Of a stretch of 64,000 nucleotides of DNA, positions 11,751 through 22,985 are shown piece after piece. Numbering within the stretch: the stretch's first letter is position 1; every line of letters begins with the position of its first letter. Position numbers and translations under genes: made by a program. The notes beneath the pieces are model-generated. The model was given only the letters and a program-made list of their open reading frames with translations, ran no database searches and had not been told where the DNA came from. Location of the stretch: the NCBI GenBank assembly GCA_947396885.1, contig OX377202.1, forward strand, positions 37,099,478-37,163,477, given 5' to 3'. The stretch is from Heligmosomoides polygyrus polygyrus. Lineage: Eukaryota > Nematoda > Chromadorea > Rhabditida > Heligmosomidae.

Positions 11751-12971
11751 GTCATCCTAACTAGCAAGTGAATGAGTAAAACCGATGGACAGAATTCTTA
11801 ACCCATGAATGAAGAATCTGATCAGCATGTCGAAGTAAAAAAATAGGGACTTTATGCTGAAGCGGCAAGGGAGGAACAGCCAAAGAAGCCAGCTGCATCA
11901 GCAACCTAGTCGCTTCACGTATTGCTGACTCTCCTTAGCATCACCACCCGCTTTCGCTTACTCGAACTCAGAGACGTGATCCAGCCTACGCAGTTGAGCA
12001 TGAACTTCTATGTATGCTCCAAAAAACTGAAGGACTTAGCTTTATCTTGTTGGGTACTTGAAGATGGTACAAGGCTCATTTGGACGGCAGAAGATGATCA
12101 TTCAAACATGAAGTGTAAGCGGAAAGAGAGTAGCAACCTCTGATTTTGAAACATTAATCTTATTCTAATAGTCTCTCAAAATCGCCCTACAATGAAATTA
12201 TTCGAAACGGAACATGAAGTATTCAAATAAAGCACATGAATAATTGACCTCCCTAAAGGCGATATCAAGCGATAAAAACTTACGGAAATCGCGCGCAGAG
12301 TTTGTCATTCTGTATGATCCCTTTGAAGACAATGGCCGCCTCACAGTGCAGGTCTAAGTTTGACCGTTCTTCTGATAGGGCCCTCTGAAACAGTGCAGTT
12401 TGTGCTGTTCCAAAGCTCAGTGCTGTGCCAAATCTGGGAGAAACACTACTATTCTCGCTCTCAGGTTCAGAGACAGAAACTGCAGCTAGTACGGGAGCAA
12501 CACTGCACCCGTCTAGACGGTGTTACAGAGATCTCCAGGGCATATCAAAGTCAAACTGTGCAGCGTTGCCGAACGGATTAGGCAGCATTCTTCTCATCCT
12601 AACTAGTAGGGCGCATCTGGCTTTGCTTTTCTAGACTAACTGTAGAAGCTGTTCCGTCTAGTGTGTGTCAGGATCTTCACTTCTACAACTCCACTTCCAA
12701 GTCTTGGATGGCCTCTCGGATAGAACAACTGCAAAGAACAGTTCGTTTGCTTGACAATCTTTCGTCTGCCACAATGACTAGTTCCAAATCTTGACGCAGA
12801 TTGCGTACAACTTGCATGTGGATCCGAAAAATGTGTGGCAGACGACATGCCACGTTTGCCGGGATTCAGGAGACGTCCAACGGATGTCGTGTCACGTATG
12901 TCGCACAAGTTGTGTCATAGACAGCGTCGTGAGTCGCATGTCAGGACTCAGCAAACGTATCACACGCGATA

Positions 12972-13135
12972 GGCCTCTGTTATACTCCCGCGGGAGCATC
13001 CACGGAAGGGCGGAAATCGCGCCGAGACTCCTTCCTCACCTGGCCAATCGCCGCGCCTCGCCGCGCCCGCCTCCGCCGTGCACCATTGGTCCGCGGTCGT
13101 TCCGCGGATGCTCCCGCGGGAGTATAACAGAGGCC
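12972..13135. repeat. GC-rich short inverted-repeat element (MITE-like)
   Basis: The arm GGCCTCTGTTATACTCCCGC continues to about 13005 and is mirrored by the end GCGGGAGTATAACAGAGGCC at 13116-13135. The arms are about 35 bp and enclose about 95 bp of very GC-rich sequence (GCCGCGCCTCGCCGCGCC), sharply unlike the AT-rich surroundings. No clear target duplication was found. Confidence 0.75.
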
Positions 13136-14118
13136 ATAGGCAGCACGCGTCCGGATTCAGATGGCATGAATTCAGATGTGCCACAAACTTTCTGCAGCAT
13201 GCGTTGGATTTTCAGAAGACTGAGTAGGGAGAATGGGAGAATGACTGCAGGAATTGGGCGAGTGTGGTGGCCGATGGAGAGTAAACGGTATCGAACACTC
13301 GACCAACTACCGATTGATTAGACTTATGATTCTGCAGATCAGGCACTTCAGGTTGGGACTCTCACTATCTCACTTTCTCTTCACATAGGGAACGGACTAC
13401 TTCGGAGTGCAGAGTGCGTATATAGAGGGTGGGCGGGCTTCATCGGAACTGTTTGGCGATTTGCTCTACCGCATCCCGTTATACTCTTCTATATAGTAAA
13501 ACCAGTTTTTTTTACTGTAATGAAGGTGAGTAAGAAGGCCTGAGCGAAGACAAGAAGACGATCGAGGCGCTCTATGGGGCCTCGGGGCAAAGCCCTAACT
13601 GGACGTTTCGCCGCTAGCCCGCTGAACGACTGGTAAAGAGATAGAAGGTATGTCTTACAAGGGAACTGCCTGGACGGTACGCCTAAGATGTTTTTATTAC
13701 TTATTATTTGTCGACATCTCGTAATTCACCAGCAATGTCCGAAATATGCCAAATGCGATTTTGTATGAAACTTTTACTCCAATAAATTGTTCTCATTGTC
13801 AATGTAAGAAATTTTGACGCAGGAACAACATGAAACAGCGGCAGAATGCCAGAAAAATGCTTCAAATGCAATTTATTACTGTCGGTGAGGTGAGTGCCAC
13901 AGTGTACTCACAGTGTAGGAGGGGACCACATGATCCTCAACTTGACCTAACACCTCGATCAATATTCTCGCCTCTGTTATGCTTACAAAGTCGCGCGGTC
14001 ATGACAAGCTGCTGCCGCCAACACTGACTCTACAATGTCTGCTAACCCTCGAGTGGCCGTTCACCTACTGACACTGAAGTGTGGATCTCCAGTGGATGCT
14101 GTCCCTTAGAGAGACGAA

Positions 14119-14338
14119 ATGCAGCTGGCGGAACGAATAGCAAGTATCCTACAGGATTTCGAACTGCGACATCTGGAAATCGACGAAGTGGAGTAGCTGG
14201 AGGTAGTGGAAGAAGAGGACCAAGAGTTTCAACCAGAAGAGGGTTGTGCCGGAGTCACGACACCCTTAACCAGTGAAGGCACTATCACGTTTTTGGGAGG
14301 ACAAACCGTTTCGGAGGAAAAGGTTTGGCTATACTAGA
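14119..14338 (+). pseudogene. N-terminal fragment of a Tc5/pogo-like DDE transposase
   Basis: Translation from ATG 14119 gives an acidic N-terminus (MQLAERIASILQDFELRHLE ... EEEDQEFQPEEGCAGV ... TITFLGGQTVSEEKV), broken by an in-frame TAG after about 25 codons and ending at a stop near 14338. The pattern matches the N-terminus of a nematode transposase type whose central DDE region also appears at 61013-61660. The downstream helix-turn-helix and catalytic parts are absent. Confidence 0.5.
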
Positions 14339-14512
14339 ATTGTTACACTATACAAGCTTGAGAACTGGGGAAAGTGGACTGTATCGCGATTCCAGGCTTG
14401 GGCTGCAGCGGAGTACCACTGGGCAGGAACTGTGAATTTAAACACAAGTTCAGATATTGAAATCTCTATGGAAATCCGATACTATGGTAAAAGTGCAAAA
14501 TCGCGAAGTAGC

Positions 14513-14580
14513 ATAGGAACCGAACCCTAGACCTCTCGAACACGAGGCGTGCCCTCTACCACTGCGCCACCCAGTTCACG
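14513..14580 (-). repeat. degenerate tRNA-like sequence (SINE head or tRNA pseudogene)
   Basis: The minus strand reads GGTGGCGCAGTGGTAGAGG, an A-box, then about 30 nt later AGGGTTCGGTTCC, a B-box. The acceptor and T stems pair poorly, so it is not a working tRNA. It may be the head of a separate SINE. Confidence 0.45.
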
Positions 14581-14994
14581 GCACCGAATCCAGCGCTGCC
14601 GTGAGGAGCTCGCTCTGCGGACCTTAACCATTACATCCTCGTTCTCGTTTGCCTCAAGGATTCGGCAAAACCAAAACATGTTCTGTTACTATCTGGAGCA
14701 CGGGGATTCTCCCTATGGTACTCGTTCTTGTCGTTCCGGCGCACCGTTCAGACAGCTCCCTTGTTAGCTCATTGGCTGAAAATGTCGGTGGGAGCTTACA
14801 ACGAAGGTGTCTGACTCCACAGTCCGTTACATTCGTTATTCCTCAGCCTTCAATGAATCGTTAAAAACCCGCCGAGCTGACTGATCATCCTTCAGCTCGG
14901 CAAGTGAGAGCGAGTCTGGTTTAAACTTCGTCAACAATGTGTTTGTATGCCATAATTTATGCCACTTAGCCGAGCAGTCTATAACGTCACTCAC

Positions 14995-15508
14995 CTGAAC
15001 AGCTGGTAGAACTTTCTGGATCGCGTCTTCGCCTTCGCTTTGAAACAAATCGCCCAGACTGCGAATGGCGGACAGCTTGTGCACTTCCTTGCCTTCTCTG
15101 CAAACGACCTTAGATCACCTCTGTATTAATCAGAGCCCAACAATGCGATAGGAGTGGGGCGTACAGATTCGCGATGGCAGTCTCTATCGGGCCTCTGGCA
15201 ATGTCGTCCAGGTCTGGATCTTCGGCCAGTTTGAACAGCTTCTCCCAGTCCAAGCCGTTCGACACGGGCCGATCCTCGATATTCGCTTCTATCATCACCT
15301 TCAAAGCAAACCGGTTAATAGAAGACTCACATATAAGTGCCTCCATGACAGGCATAAGCAAAAACGCTTTTCTTATACCAGCATTGTTAAGCGTACACAA
15401 AGTTTGAGTAGTCAATTTTATTGGTGGTTGCCAAGTACACGGTGCTGGACACATCTCCCACATGCTGAACGACTTCAGCCGTGGCAGCTTCAAGAGCAGT
15501 AGAATCAG
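14995..15508 (-). CDS. three joined exons of an ARM/HEAT-like protein
   Basis: Exons at 15508-15399, 15340-15165 and 15097-14995 are separated by introns of 58 and 67 nt. Splicing keeps one open frame: ADSTALEAATAEVVQHVGDV ... NKIDYSNF, then ALICESSINRFALKVMIEAN ... DWEKLFKLAEDPDLDD, then EGKEVHKLSAIRSLGDLFQS ... VLPAVQ. The first acceptor is TAAACAG, the last donor GTGAGT. The first intron's donor (GTGTAC) and the second's (GTACGC) are weaker. Both ends continue outside, so start and stop are not here. The helical character suits ARM/HEAT scaffolds; the precise family is not recognised. The disrupted HEAT exons at 4.9-6.4 kb on the same strand may be its downstream part. Confidence 0.6.
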
Positions 15509-15617
15509 CTGTTTAGCAGCGGATCGATCATGTCACACGGCAAAAAGGACAGCACTTCTTGGCATGTTTCTCTTTACATCGTAACCTCTGAATAGAAGAT
15601 GGACACCATCGTTCACC

Positions 15618-15690
15618 GTTTGTATGCGTCACGCATTCTTCCATGAAATATCGTGGAGGCGTTATGAATGCCTGTTGGCCACCCTCTGTA
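15618..15690 (-). repeat. SINE fragment (tail-side portion)
   Basis: Contains GCGTCACGCATTCTTCC and ATATCGTGGAGGCG, matching the tail-side half of the SINE at 45430-45720, in reverse orientation. The head is missing. Confidence 0.5.
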
Positions 15691-15699
15691 GCCAGCTAT

Positions 15700-17390
15700 C
15701 AGAAGCAAAGTTTTTTCAGTGAATAATTTACTTGGTATTTTAATGCACCCCGCCATTGTAGCTACTAAATCGTTTTAAGACGTTTTCTATTCCGAAGAAT
15801 TCATTGGAAAAGCGGTGATAAGGTAGCCAAATCAGATCTTTATATGACCATCCTTAAAACCACAACGACCTTTGTAATGTGTTGTGTATTTGCTACTATA
15901 CCATTTATTTGCCTAGCAAATGTGCTGTTCTGCATCATCATCATTGACATTTGTGTTCAAAATTATTACTTTCGAAAAGCTGCACCTTAATGTTTCTTTC
16001 TAGAAGTCATCTCTTCAAAGTTTCAGAAGTTCAAATTTGACAGTTTTCCAGAACGAGCAACGCTTTCGAATGCTGTACACTGGAATTGTAATGGTTTTTC
16101 ATTTTGGCTGGCATCCAACCTAACTACCTAGCAGCACCGCTAGCAAAGTCAGCAGGCGCTGATGGCGATCGAGAATCGACCCTAGTTCGGTACTTGTTCA
16201 GATCAATCGATCCTTCTAAAACTGTATGGGTAGCGACCAGACATAGTCGCTACTAGTCACTAACTGTAAACCGTAGGCCATTGCATTGGCCAAATGTGCA
16301 CGTATCCAAACCACCACCTAGGAGTGGAGCACAACACATGACGCTCTCTTGAAGGCGTTCCCCTTTGTTTTAATACTATTTATTTATTTATTGAGTCAGG
16401 ATTTGAATTAATATATGAAACACCGCAAAGCATTCCGAAACGACCCTACGATATGATGCTACCATGCCACAAAATTTTGCCTGGACCTGAATTGTGCTTG
16501 ACAGCTCAATATCTCCTCGGAAGTTTGCGACCGTGGCTTATTGTCCAACATGTGATTTTCAGACAGAAAGGAAAGTCACTTGTTACATTTCTTCACCAAA
16601 ACCACCTGTTCCTTGCGTTTGCTGCGCAGATTGACTCTCACAAAGTTCAGTCCTGGCAAGCCATCACAAAGCGTTCGGGGTAGCTCTTACATTAGGTCAT
16701 TAAGATATCAGTGCAAGTTGCATGAAATATGCAAGAATAATCGTGAGATTTTCAGACTCACTGTTAGATTATAGCGCTCTACGCATTTTCAAAGCAAATC
16801 CGCGACAGCTTGTCGAAAGAAGTGGAATGTATATTCCACTCCGAAGTCTTGGTCATGCAGTGGCTGTATCCAGATTTGCCTGAGTGCAAAAGACGCAAGA
16901 ACATTCTAGACTGGCCGGTACACCACGTAATGCTGTAGAGCTGTTCGCGTTCACCGTTACATGGATCACCATTTTCAGTACTGGTGTAGCACAGTTTAAT
17001 CATGAATAAACTACGGAACATTGCAGACTAGCGTGCGGTCACTGTTAGTAACAAGAAATGGTAGAGGCTCGTGGTCTAGCTCATGCTGCTTTCACTCCTT
17101 GACCTGTAATCTTTTCCTTACTTCTGCGCCTGACTATGAATATAACGAAGCGGTTTTGCTGTAGCAAAAACAGGTTCGATGTAATCCTGCAGTTGTACTG
17201 TACATGCTTGTGGGTGACAGGTCGCGAAGGGAGGTAAGAACGCGCCAGCCAATCATAAGGAAGCACAGTATCAACAGTACCCACGGCAAATGTTCAGGGC
17301 ACCAACCGTGCACGCCCTCTCTGCATGGACGACTATTCGATGCAGCCTCTTTGGCTGGCGCGTTTCCACCTGCCAATGCGGTACGCCGAT
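15700..17390. other. no recognised feature
   Basis: No domain-bearing frame. The plus-strand frames at 16453-16774 overlap in different phases without family signal. A short TTTA run sits at 16377-16394. Confidence 0.35.
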
Positions 17391-18390
17391 ATGTGGGTTG
17401 GAAAAAGTCTTTTCATTTTTCAAGGATCTATTGCTTCACAACTACAAAGTCAAATCGATTGAGATAATCTCCATTTTGTTCCACTACACTTTTCCAAAGA
17501 CTGGGTACTTTCCTAAGTCCTCTCACGTAAAAGACTGCAGCTCTGGAGTCGAACCATTGCCGAATCCAATTTTTGAGGTCTTCATCCGTTTCAAAAGTTT
17601 TCTCCAATTCCTTGCTTGAGAGCAGCAAAGAGATGGTAGTCGGTAGAGGCGAGGTCCGGGCTATACGGTGGATATTGCGCTACCTCCCAGCCAAGGTCCT
17701 TTATTGTTTCTCTTCTAAGTCTTGCAACATGTGGTTCTGCATAGTCGTGCAGGATCACACCTTTGACTTCTCAGGCCTTTTTTTGAAGAGCTGCGGCGAC
17801 TTTGTAGAGTTGGTCACTGTATGTGGCAATATTAAGTGTCTCTTCACTTCCGAAAGTTTCCCAGTAAATCACTCCACTGATATCCCGCCAAACACTCATA
17901 ACCTTCCTTTCGTGAACATTGGGCTTGAGATCAGACTTAGGGCTCTCTCCCTTTTGTACCCATTGCCTTTTCGTCGAAGTTGGCACACAGAACCCAGGAC
18001 TCTTCGCCTGTCACAATCCGCGGAAGAAACGATTTTCTTCCTTATCTGGACAGAATAGAAGCAGCGATGGAGAGCCGTTGACCTTTCTGGGTGTCTGACA
18101 GGGCATGTGGAAACCAAGCTCCAAATTTCCATGCAAAGCCAAGATTCTTCAGATGGATTCCCACTATCCTATGAGACACTTCGAGCTTCCCTCCCAGTTG
18201 ACGTGTCGTCTGCCAACTAGCGGCACGAAGAAGATGGAGTAGTTCAGTGTCGTCCAATTCAGTTGGCCTTCCTGAGCTTGCTTTGTCCTCGAGTGAACAA
18301 TCTCCCTTTAAGAACTTTCCGAACCACTCATAACAGGTGCGATGAGTAAAGATCCAAAGCCATATGAGGTAGATCTAGCATTAAGTCCGG
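17391..18390 (-). pseudogene. mariner transposase relic
   Basis: Minus-strand pieces follow mariner order. HTH region: CYEWFGKFLKGDCSLEDKAS, then SGRPTELDDTELLHLLRAA, then KLEVSHRIVGIHLKNLG (about 18390-18050). First catalytic block: GEESWVLCANF (about 18010), with E where D is expected. Second: HDYAEPHVARL (about 17730). Third: PPYSPDLASTDYHLFAALKQ (about 17660). The end is GDYLNRFDFVVVKQ with a stop at 17428. Spacing fits the DD34D mariner group. Several frameshifts and the altered first acidic residue make it inactive. About 30 N-terminal residues are missing and I could not find the terminal inverted repeats. Confidence 0.8.
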
Positions 18391-18399
18391 AAGACTGGA

Positions 18400-20440
18400 T
18401 AGATAACAAAACACAAGAAGGGTCTTAACCTATGTCCGCAAACGGTAGACAAATGGGATAGGATTACGAAATCAGCAATTAATGTTGGCTAGCGCGTTTA
18501 CAAGGAGGACGGTGAAAAAATTTCGAAGTGTGAAGAGACTTTTTTCCGACCTGATACCTGCCTGTGTGCTTATGTTCCTTATTTTCGAAGGTTTCGGACA
18601 AATTACACAATTTTATGTAGAAAATGAGGGCGAATTCCCTCCTGTAATTGCATCAGAAAAAATTGTATTGAAGAGAAAAATAACAGAAATCGTATACTGT
18701 CACAAACCTCAACCATAGTGGACGGCTCCCAGTAGTAAGCAGATCAGTAGCGTCGTCGTTAAAAGCACAACACCTGAAGGCACTACCATTAGAATACGCC
18801 ACAGAAGCAGCTCCATTACGGAAGAGTGTGTATGCCGCGCTTTTAAACAATGATCATCGTCCACAGAGAAAAAACAGAGAGGAACAAAAAGACGGCGCGG
18901 CGGGATGCGTCGGGTGTCCGCTTGCATGATTAATGCCAGCTAACTCGTATGAATATGTCAATTAAATCAAGAAACGAATGCGTTGAACACCTGCTGCACA
19001 GCCCAGATCCGCTCCATCTGGAAGCAGCTTCTGCTTTACTTTGGTATCGCTATAACTTATTGAATACTAAGGCCAGCTGTTCGCAAGCTACCGCCAACAC
19101 ACCTCGAACTCAAGCCCTCTTTTTAGTAGATCTGCCGAACATTTCGCACGAAGTCGTTTTTAGACTCCTAAGGACTTCGGATCGCATTTCTGAATAATTT
19201 TCTAGGTTTAGAAGCCCTCTTGGTTAGCAGAAAATATTAGCAGAGATGAAGGCTTAAATGTCCATGAAGCTAGGAAACGATCAACACTCCTCTTAGTAAA
19301 ACTGCAGCCTTCAACTCTAATTTCTTGCAGAATAGTTAAGCGCAATCAGTGGTAGGAATACTGTGCAGTTAAAGGAAAGCAGTGAAAAATTCAAAAAGAA
19401 GCTTATTACTAAGACATTGAAGCTGAAAGGCTATCTATCAACACTACATGAATATAAATGGATGGAAATGGTAACTGAAAAATTCACGGCTGGATGCATA
19501 ATATGTGGAGAAACAGCCGAAAAAATATACCGAAAGTGAGCAGTTGAGGAAGGAATAGCGACTGCAGAGCGTAGGTGAGAACTTGACTAGCGGCATAAAT
19601 ACACGGACAAGTGGAGGCTTGGTGCTGATGCAACCTGCATAAACAGACCATCGCTTTTTACTGAATTAAGAGTGGAAGTAGAAGAGATCTATGTCAGAAA
19701 CCATCTTAGAAATCAGTACAGAATACCGCGACTCGCACTCCAACCGAGCGACTTGTTCCGTCGGGTATGCTTTCAGAACGATTTCTCCAATAAAGTATAG
19801 CGTCATTGAACAATAACTGATAAGAAGGATAAAGGACGACGCAGCTCTTCCTTTTTGGGAGACATCACGCACCCTGGATTTTTGCATGATAGGTACTCCT
19901 TCCCCAACAGTTCAGTACCAGACCCACCCAAGTGGTCCTCGCCGGTAAAATGAAAACGAACAGAATCCACCTTAATTGAGTCAGTGCCCAAAAATCTATT
20001 CGTATGAACCGCTTTGCTTAATTAAACATTCGTAGCTTCAGGTACATGGATTTTGACGAGAAATGTGGGAAGAAGTCTTCGAAGAAAGCTTCTAAGCAAA
20101 CAATCGCGGAGCATCACCGAAATGTGATATGAGACTTCGAAAAGCTCTGGCTACGTGCTTTCCCAGTCAACAACACCAATTGTCGTGTCTTTTATTACGA
20201 GTTCCGAGAGGTTTTGAGCTAAAAGTTTATGACATCGTCCCGAGTTTGGCGTCAGCCCTACCCGCTTCACCATCATCAGTTTCAACGCTTCACCTCGTAC
20301 TGCTACAGCGACGTATTTTATATATGCGCCTAGAACAAACAACTATACCAACCTTACCAAAGGACTACCGGGTTAGGGATGAAGAGCCTTGCCTGCAATT
20401 TCATAACAACTCCTACTGCGAACGTGACTGTATGGAAAGA
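18400..20440. other. no recognised gene
   Basis: AT-rich DNA. A SINE-tail-like tract (AAGGATAAAGGACGACGC) sits at 19828-19845 and a diverged remnant may run to about 19945 on the minus strand. No gene is seen. Confidence 0.35.
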
Positions 20441-20443
20441 TTT

Positions 20444-20735
20444 TAACCCTCCGTAAATCTTAGACGGTATTCCGAAGAGGTGTTGGCTGGCGTGTACATC
20501 CGATAGCGGGTTCTTGGTTCTGATTTCTCGTCCGAGCCAACCAAGCTTGCCATCGCTCCAAGGTCGGTGAGTTGGTAGCAGACTTGTCCGGAAAGTGCGG
20601 AACACTAACTGCTCCATTGGCTGGCCAGTCACTGCTTAGGCCAAATACTACTTCGAATTGCCTCCTCGACAACCTGAGACGTAGAATGCGTGGCGCATTT
20701 CAAAATGATCAATAAGCCGTCCCTTATCCTTTGTT
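20444..20735 (+). repeat. tRNA-derived SINE copy
   Basis: Plus-strand copy: tRNA-like head (A-box side eroded, B-box-like GGTTCTTGGTTCTGATTTCTC near 20507), middle block GACTTGTCCGGAAAG, tail block GTAGAATGCGTGGCGCATTT, and 3' tail CGTCCCTTATCC. Same order as the copy at 45430-45720. Confidence 0.65.
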
Positions 20736-21176
20736 GTGCAGACAGCTCAGGGCTTAAGCAGCAACGCATGTAATGTGTTCCTATCTCAAAGATATTAAAC
20801 ACAATTCCGAATTGAATGCGAACACTGAGATCTATCCTAGTCAAGGTGGAGGGTACATAACTAAAACCTAAAAACTACGCAACCAGTTGACTTGGGGTTT
20901 ACGGAGCGGCTTCCAGAGAACAGAATAGGACCCATAAAGCAAACAAAGAAATGCACAAACAAACAAAAACAAACAAATACCCGCGGTTGTAAAGACGTCG
21001 TAAAGACGTCCAGGCGGGCAAGGCGTATTCAGGCAGAACTGACCGCCGCATCGCACGTTATAACCAATATCCGTCATGGGGGGGGAGGTGCATAGCTTTG
21101 CAACCGTGGTGATTTTTCGTTTTTGTTGTATTTTTTGTGAATTTTGTCAGCTTCGGCCCTATTTTGTCCTCTATAA

Positions 21177-22103
21177 GGGGCAAAAGTAATGAGACAAATT
21201 GAAAAAAATCGTTATCTCTCTATAACTCAATTACAACTCAACGATGCTGAGGAATGTGTTCGCCATTAAGGTCAACGTCTTGCTGCCATCTCTCAGCCAA
21301 CTTTCTGATCCCATCCTTCCAGAACTGCTTGGGCCTGATGTTGATCAACTGCTCGTATGGTTGTCAAGGACTGCTTGGGTTTTTGGTCCCTTCCGACCAT
21401 GAAATCCTGTAGGCTCAAGAGGTAGCGATAGTCGCATGGAAAGATGTCCGGCGAATACGGTGGGTGAGGCATGTGAACGTAGCCCAGCTGAGCAAGCTTA
21501 TCCGTGGTCACTTTTGCCCGAGAGGTGCAGCTTTGCCGAAGAGGAGGACCTTCTTGAAGCGCTGAGACGGAATAAGTGCGAGTCGCCGGCCCATCTCTTC
21601 TATTTCGTTTACCATGGCCTTGGAGTCCATCGTCGTGCTTTTGGTAAACAGCTTCCAGTATACCGGTCCATGGGCGCAGACCCAAAACTCTGAAGATGCT
21701 TCTCGCCATGAACATCTCGCGGAACAAAGGGTAACGGGTCACCAGGGCTCACCCAGACTCGCTGCTTGACAGGGTTAGGGTAGAAGACGTACTTCTCATC
21801 TTGTGTGAGTATCGAGTTCAGGCTGCTCGGGGTTGGAAATTGGGCGAGATTTGCGCGACATAGGTCGACTCGTCAGACTGGGGTTTCGGATGAGACAGAT
21901 TGCGGTTTTGGCATGCTTTTGGTAAGGGAGGAAGTAGTAACTTCTCAGGTGGCCTTCAGTAAGTAGCATACAAGCATACAAATATGATAAGAACAAAACC
22001 AGACTCAAGACACGAGATATTTGGACACGGATATTTGGACATGGAGATTTGGACACGGATATTTGGACATGGAGAGTCTCATTACTTTTGCCCCCCCCCC
22101 CCC
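21177..22103 (-). mobile_element. deleted mariner element with G-tract termini
   Basis: Inverted ends: GGGGCAAAAGTAATGAGACA at left and its mirror, ending in a run of 13-14 C, at right, next to TAATA. The minus-strand coding relic includes YVHMPHPPYSPDIFPCDYRY, the third catalytic block of mariner DD34D transposases. The second block is frameshifted (RQSCTSRAK in place of a DNxxxH-like motif) and the N-terminal DNA-binding domain is gone. A closely related copy lies at 32671-33581. The right interior has a short tandem array (ATTTGGACACGG/ATATTTGGACATGG) at about 22018-22072. Confidence 0.8.
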
Positions 22104-22149
22104 TAATAGAAACCGCTCCATGAATCCCAACTCAACTGGTTGCATAGTA

Positions 22150-22245
22150 ATGTGGTCACCCCCCCCCCACTAGGATAGATCCGAACACTGTTATAACAGC
22201 TGCTATAACAGATAAGCAATTCTACAACTGTTATAACAGCTTGTA
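22150..22245. repeat. cluster of palindromic TTATAACAG motifs
   Basis: CTGTTATAACAG occurs twice, at about 22190 and 22229, with a related GCTATAACAG between them. The cluster lies beside a C-rich tract. Function unknown. Confidence 0.5.
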
Positions 22246-22917
22246 ACGAAAGCCTCTGAGTTTCCGATAGCAAGATTTATGCCGAGTTGAAATGGCTCAC
22301 CGTGTTCACTGGAACCAACCGCTATCTCTGCTGGTGCCCTTTAAACGAAAAAAAAACCAGATTACACAGTCAGGCAAGTTGTAGAGCCGTTCGTTTTTAA
22401 AGCACTTCCCAAATGATGTCCTCACTAGGGAAATTTGAATTACAAGAGAAGGCATCGTTCTGGAGCGCTTGCCACTGGTGGTTGTACTGTATACCGTCTA
22501 AAGGTCTCTGCTTGAAATGAAAGGGAACTTTCTGAAGAACAACTGCGATTCTGAAGTACGATTTTGTAATGACAGGGTATCAGTAACGAGAGGTCTGACG
22601 AGGAAGGTCAAAGAGGTGACCGAGGATTTTTATAAAGCGACCCACATAGAATTGTAGGGCCTTGTCTGGGAAGCACCATAGTGGTTTCCAAATTTCCTGC
22701 GGACCTCTGGGTAGATCGAAAAGGGCAAAAAGCTGTAGCGCTTCAGTGCGGCCTGATAACGCAAAACTGACACCTGCAATACCCTTGCCGTGCTCAGAAA
22801 TGATCCTACAAAAGGTTCGGAGCTTCAATCATTGCTGGAACGCGAGATTTGGCAAATTGCTAATAGAAGCGAGAAAGCACATCCAGAGGAGGCATCCATC
22901 AGGAAGCCCTCAGTGAT

Positions 22918-22985
22918 CGGATGACCGAATGGGTAACGCGGTGGACTTGCAGAAGAGCGCCCAAGGGATCGATTCCGGGGCTTGG
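22918..22985 (+). repeat. tRNA-like sequence in left arm of fold-back I
   Basis: GACCGAATGGGTAACGCGG resembles a class II tRNA A-box/D-arm and GGGATCGATTCCGGGG a B-box/T-arm. A long variable region (GAGCGCCCAAG) separates them, as in Leu/Ser-type tRNAs. It does not fold into a clean cloverleaf by eye. Confidence 0.45.

Larger units (their letters stand above)
11500..14100. other. intergenic or intronic DNA, no gene recognised
   Basis: If the minus-strand exons at 15 kb and 6 kb form one gene, this lies in its large intron. It holds the tandem repeat at 11691-11750 and the GC-rich palindrome at 12972-13135. The long plus-strand frame 12791-13321 runs through that palindrome and is not a gene. 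Confidence 0.35.

Noticed and set aside
12791..13321. 176-codon plus-strand frame
   Set aside because: It runs through a GC-rich palindrome and has a low-complexity, cysteine/arginine-rich composition.
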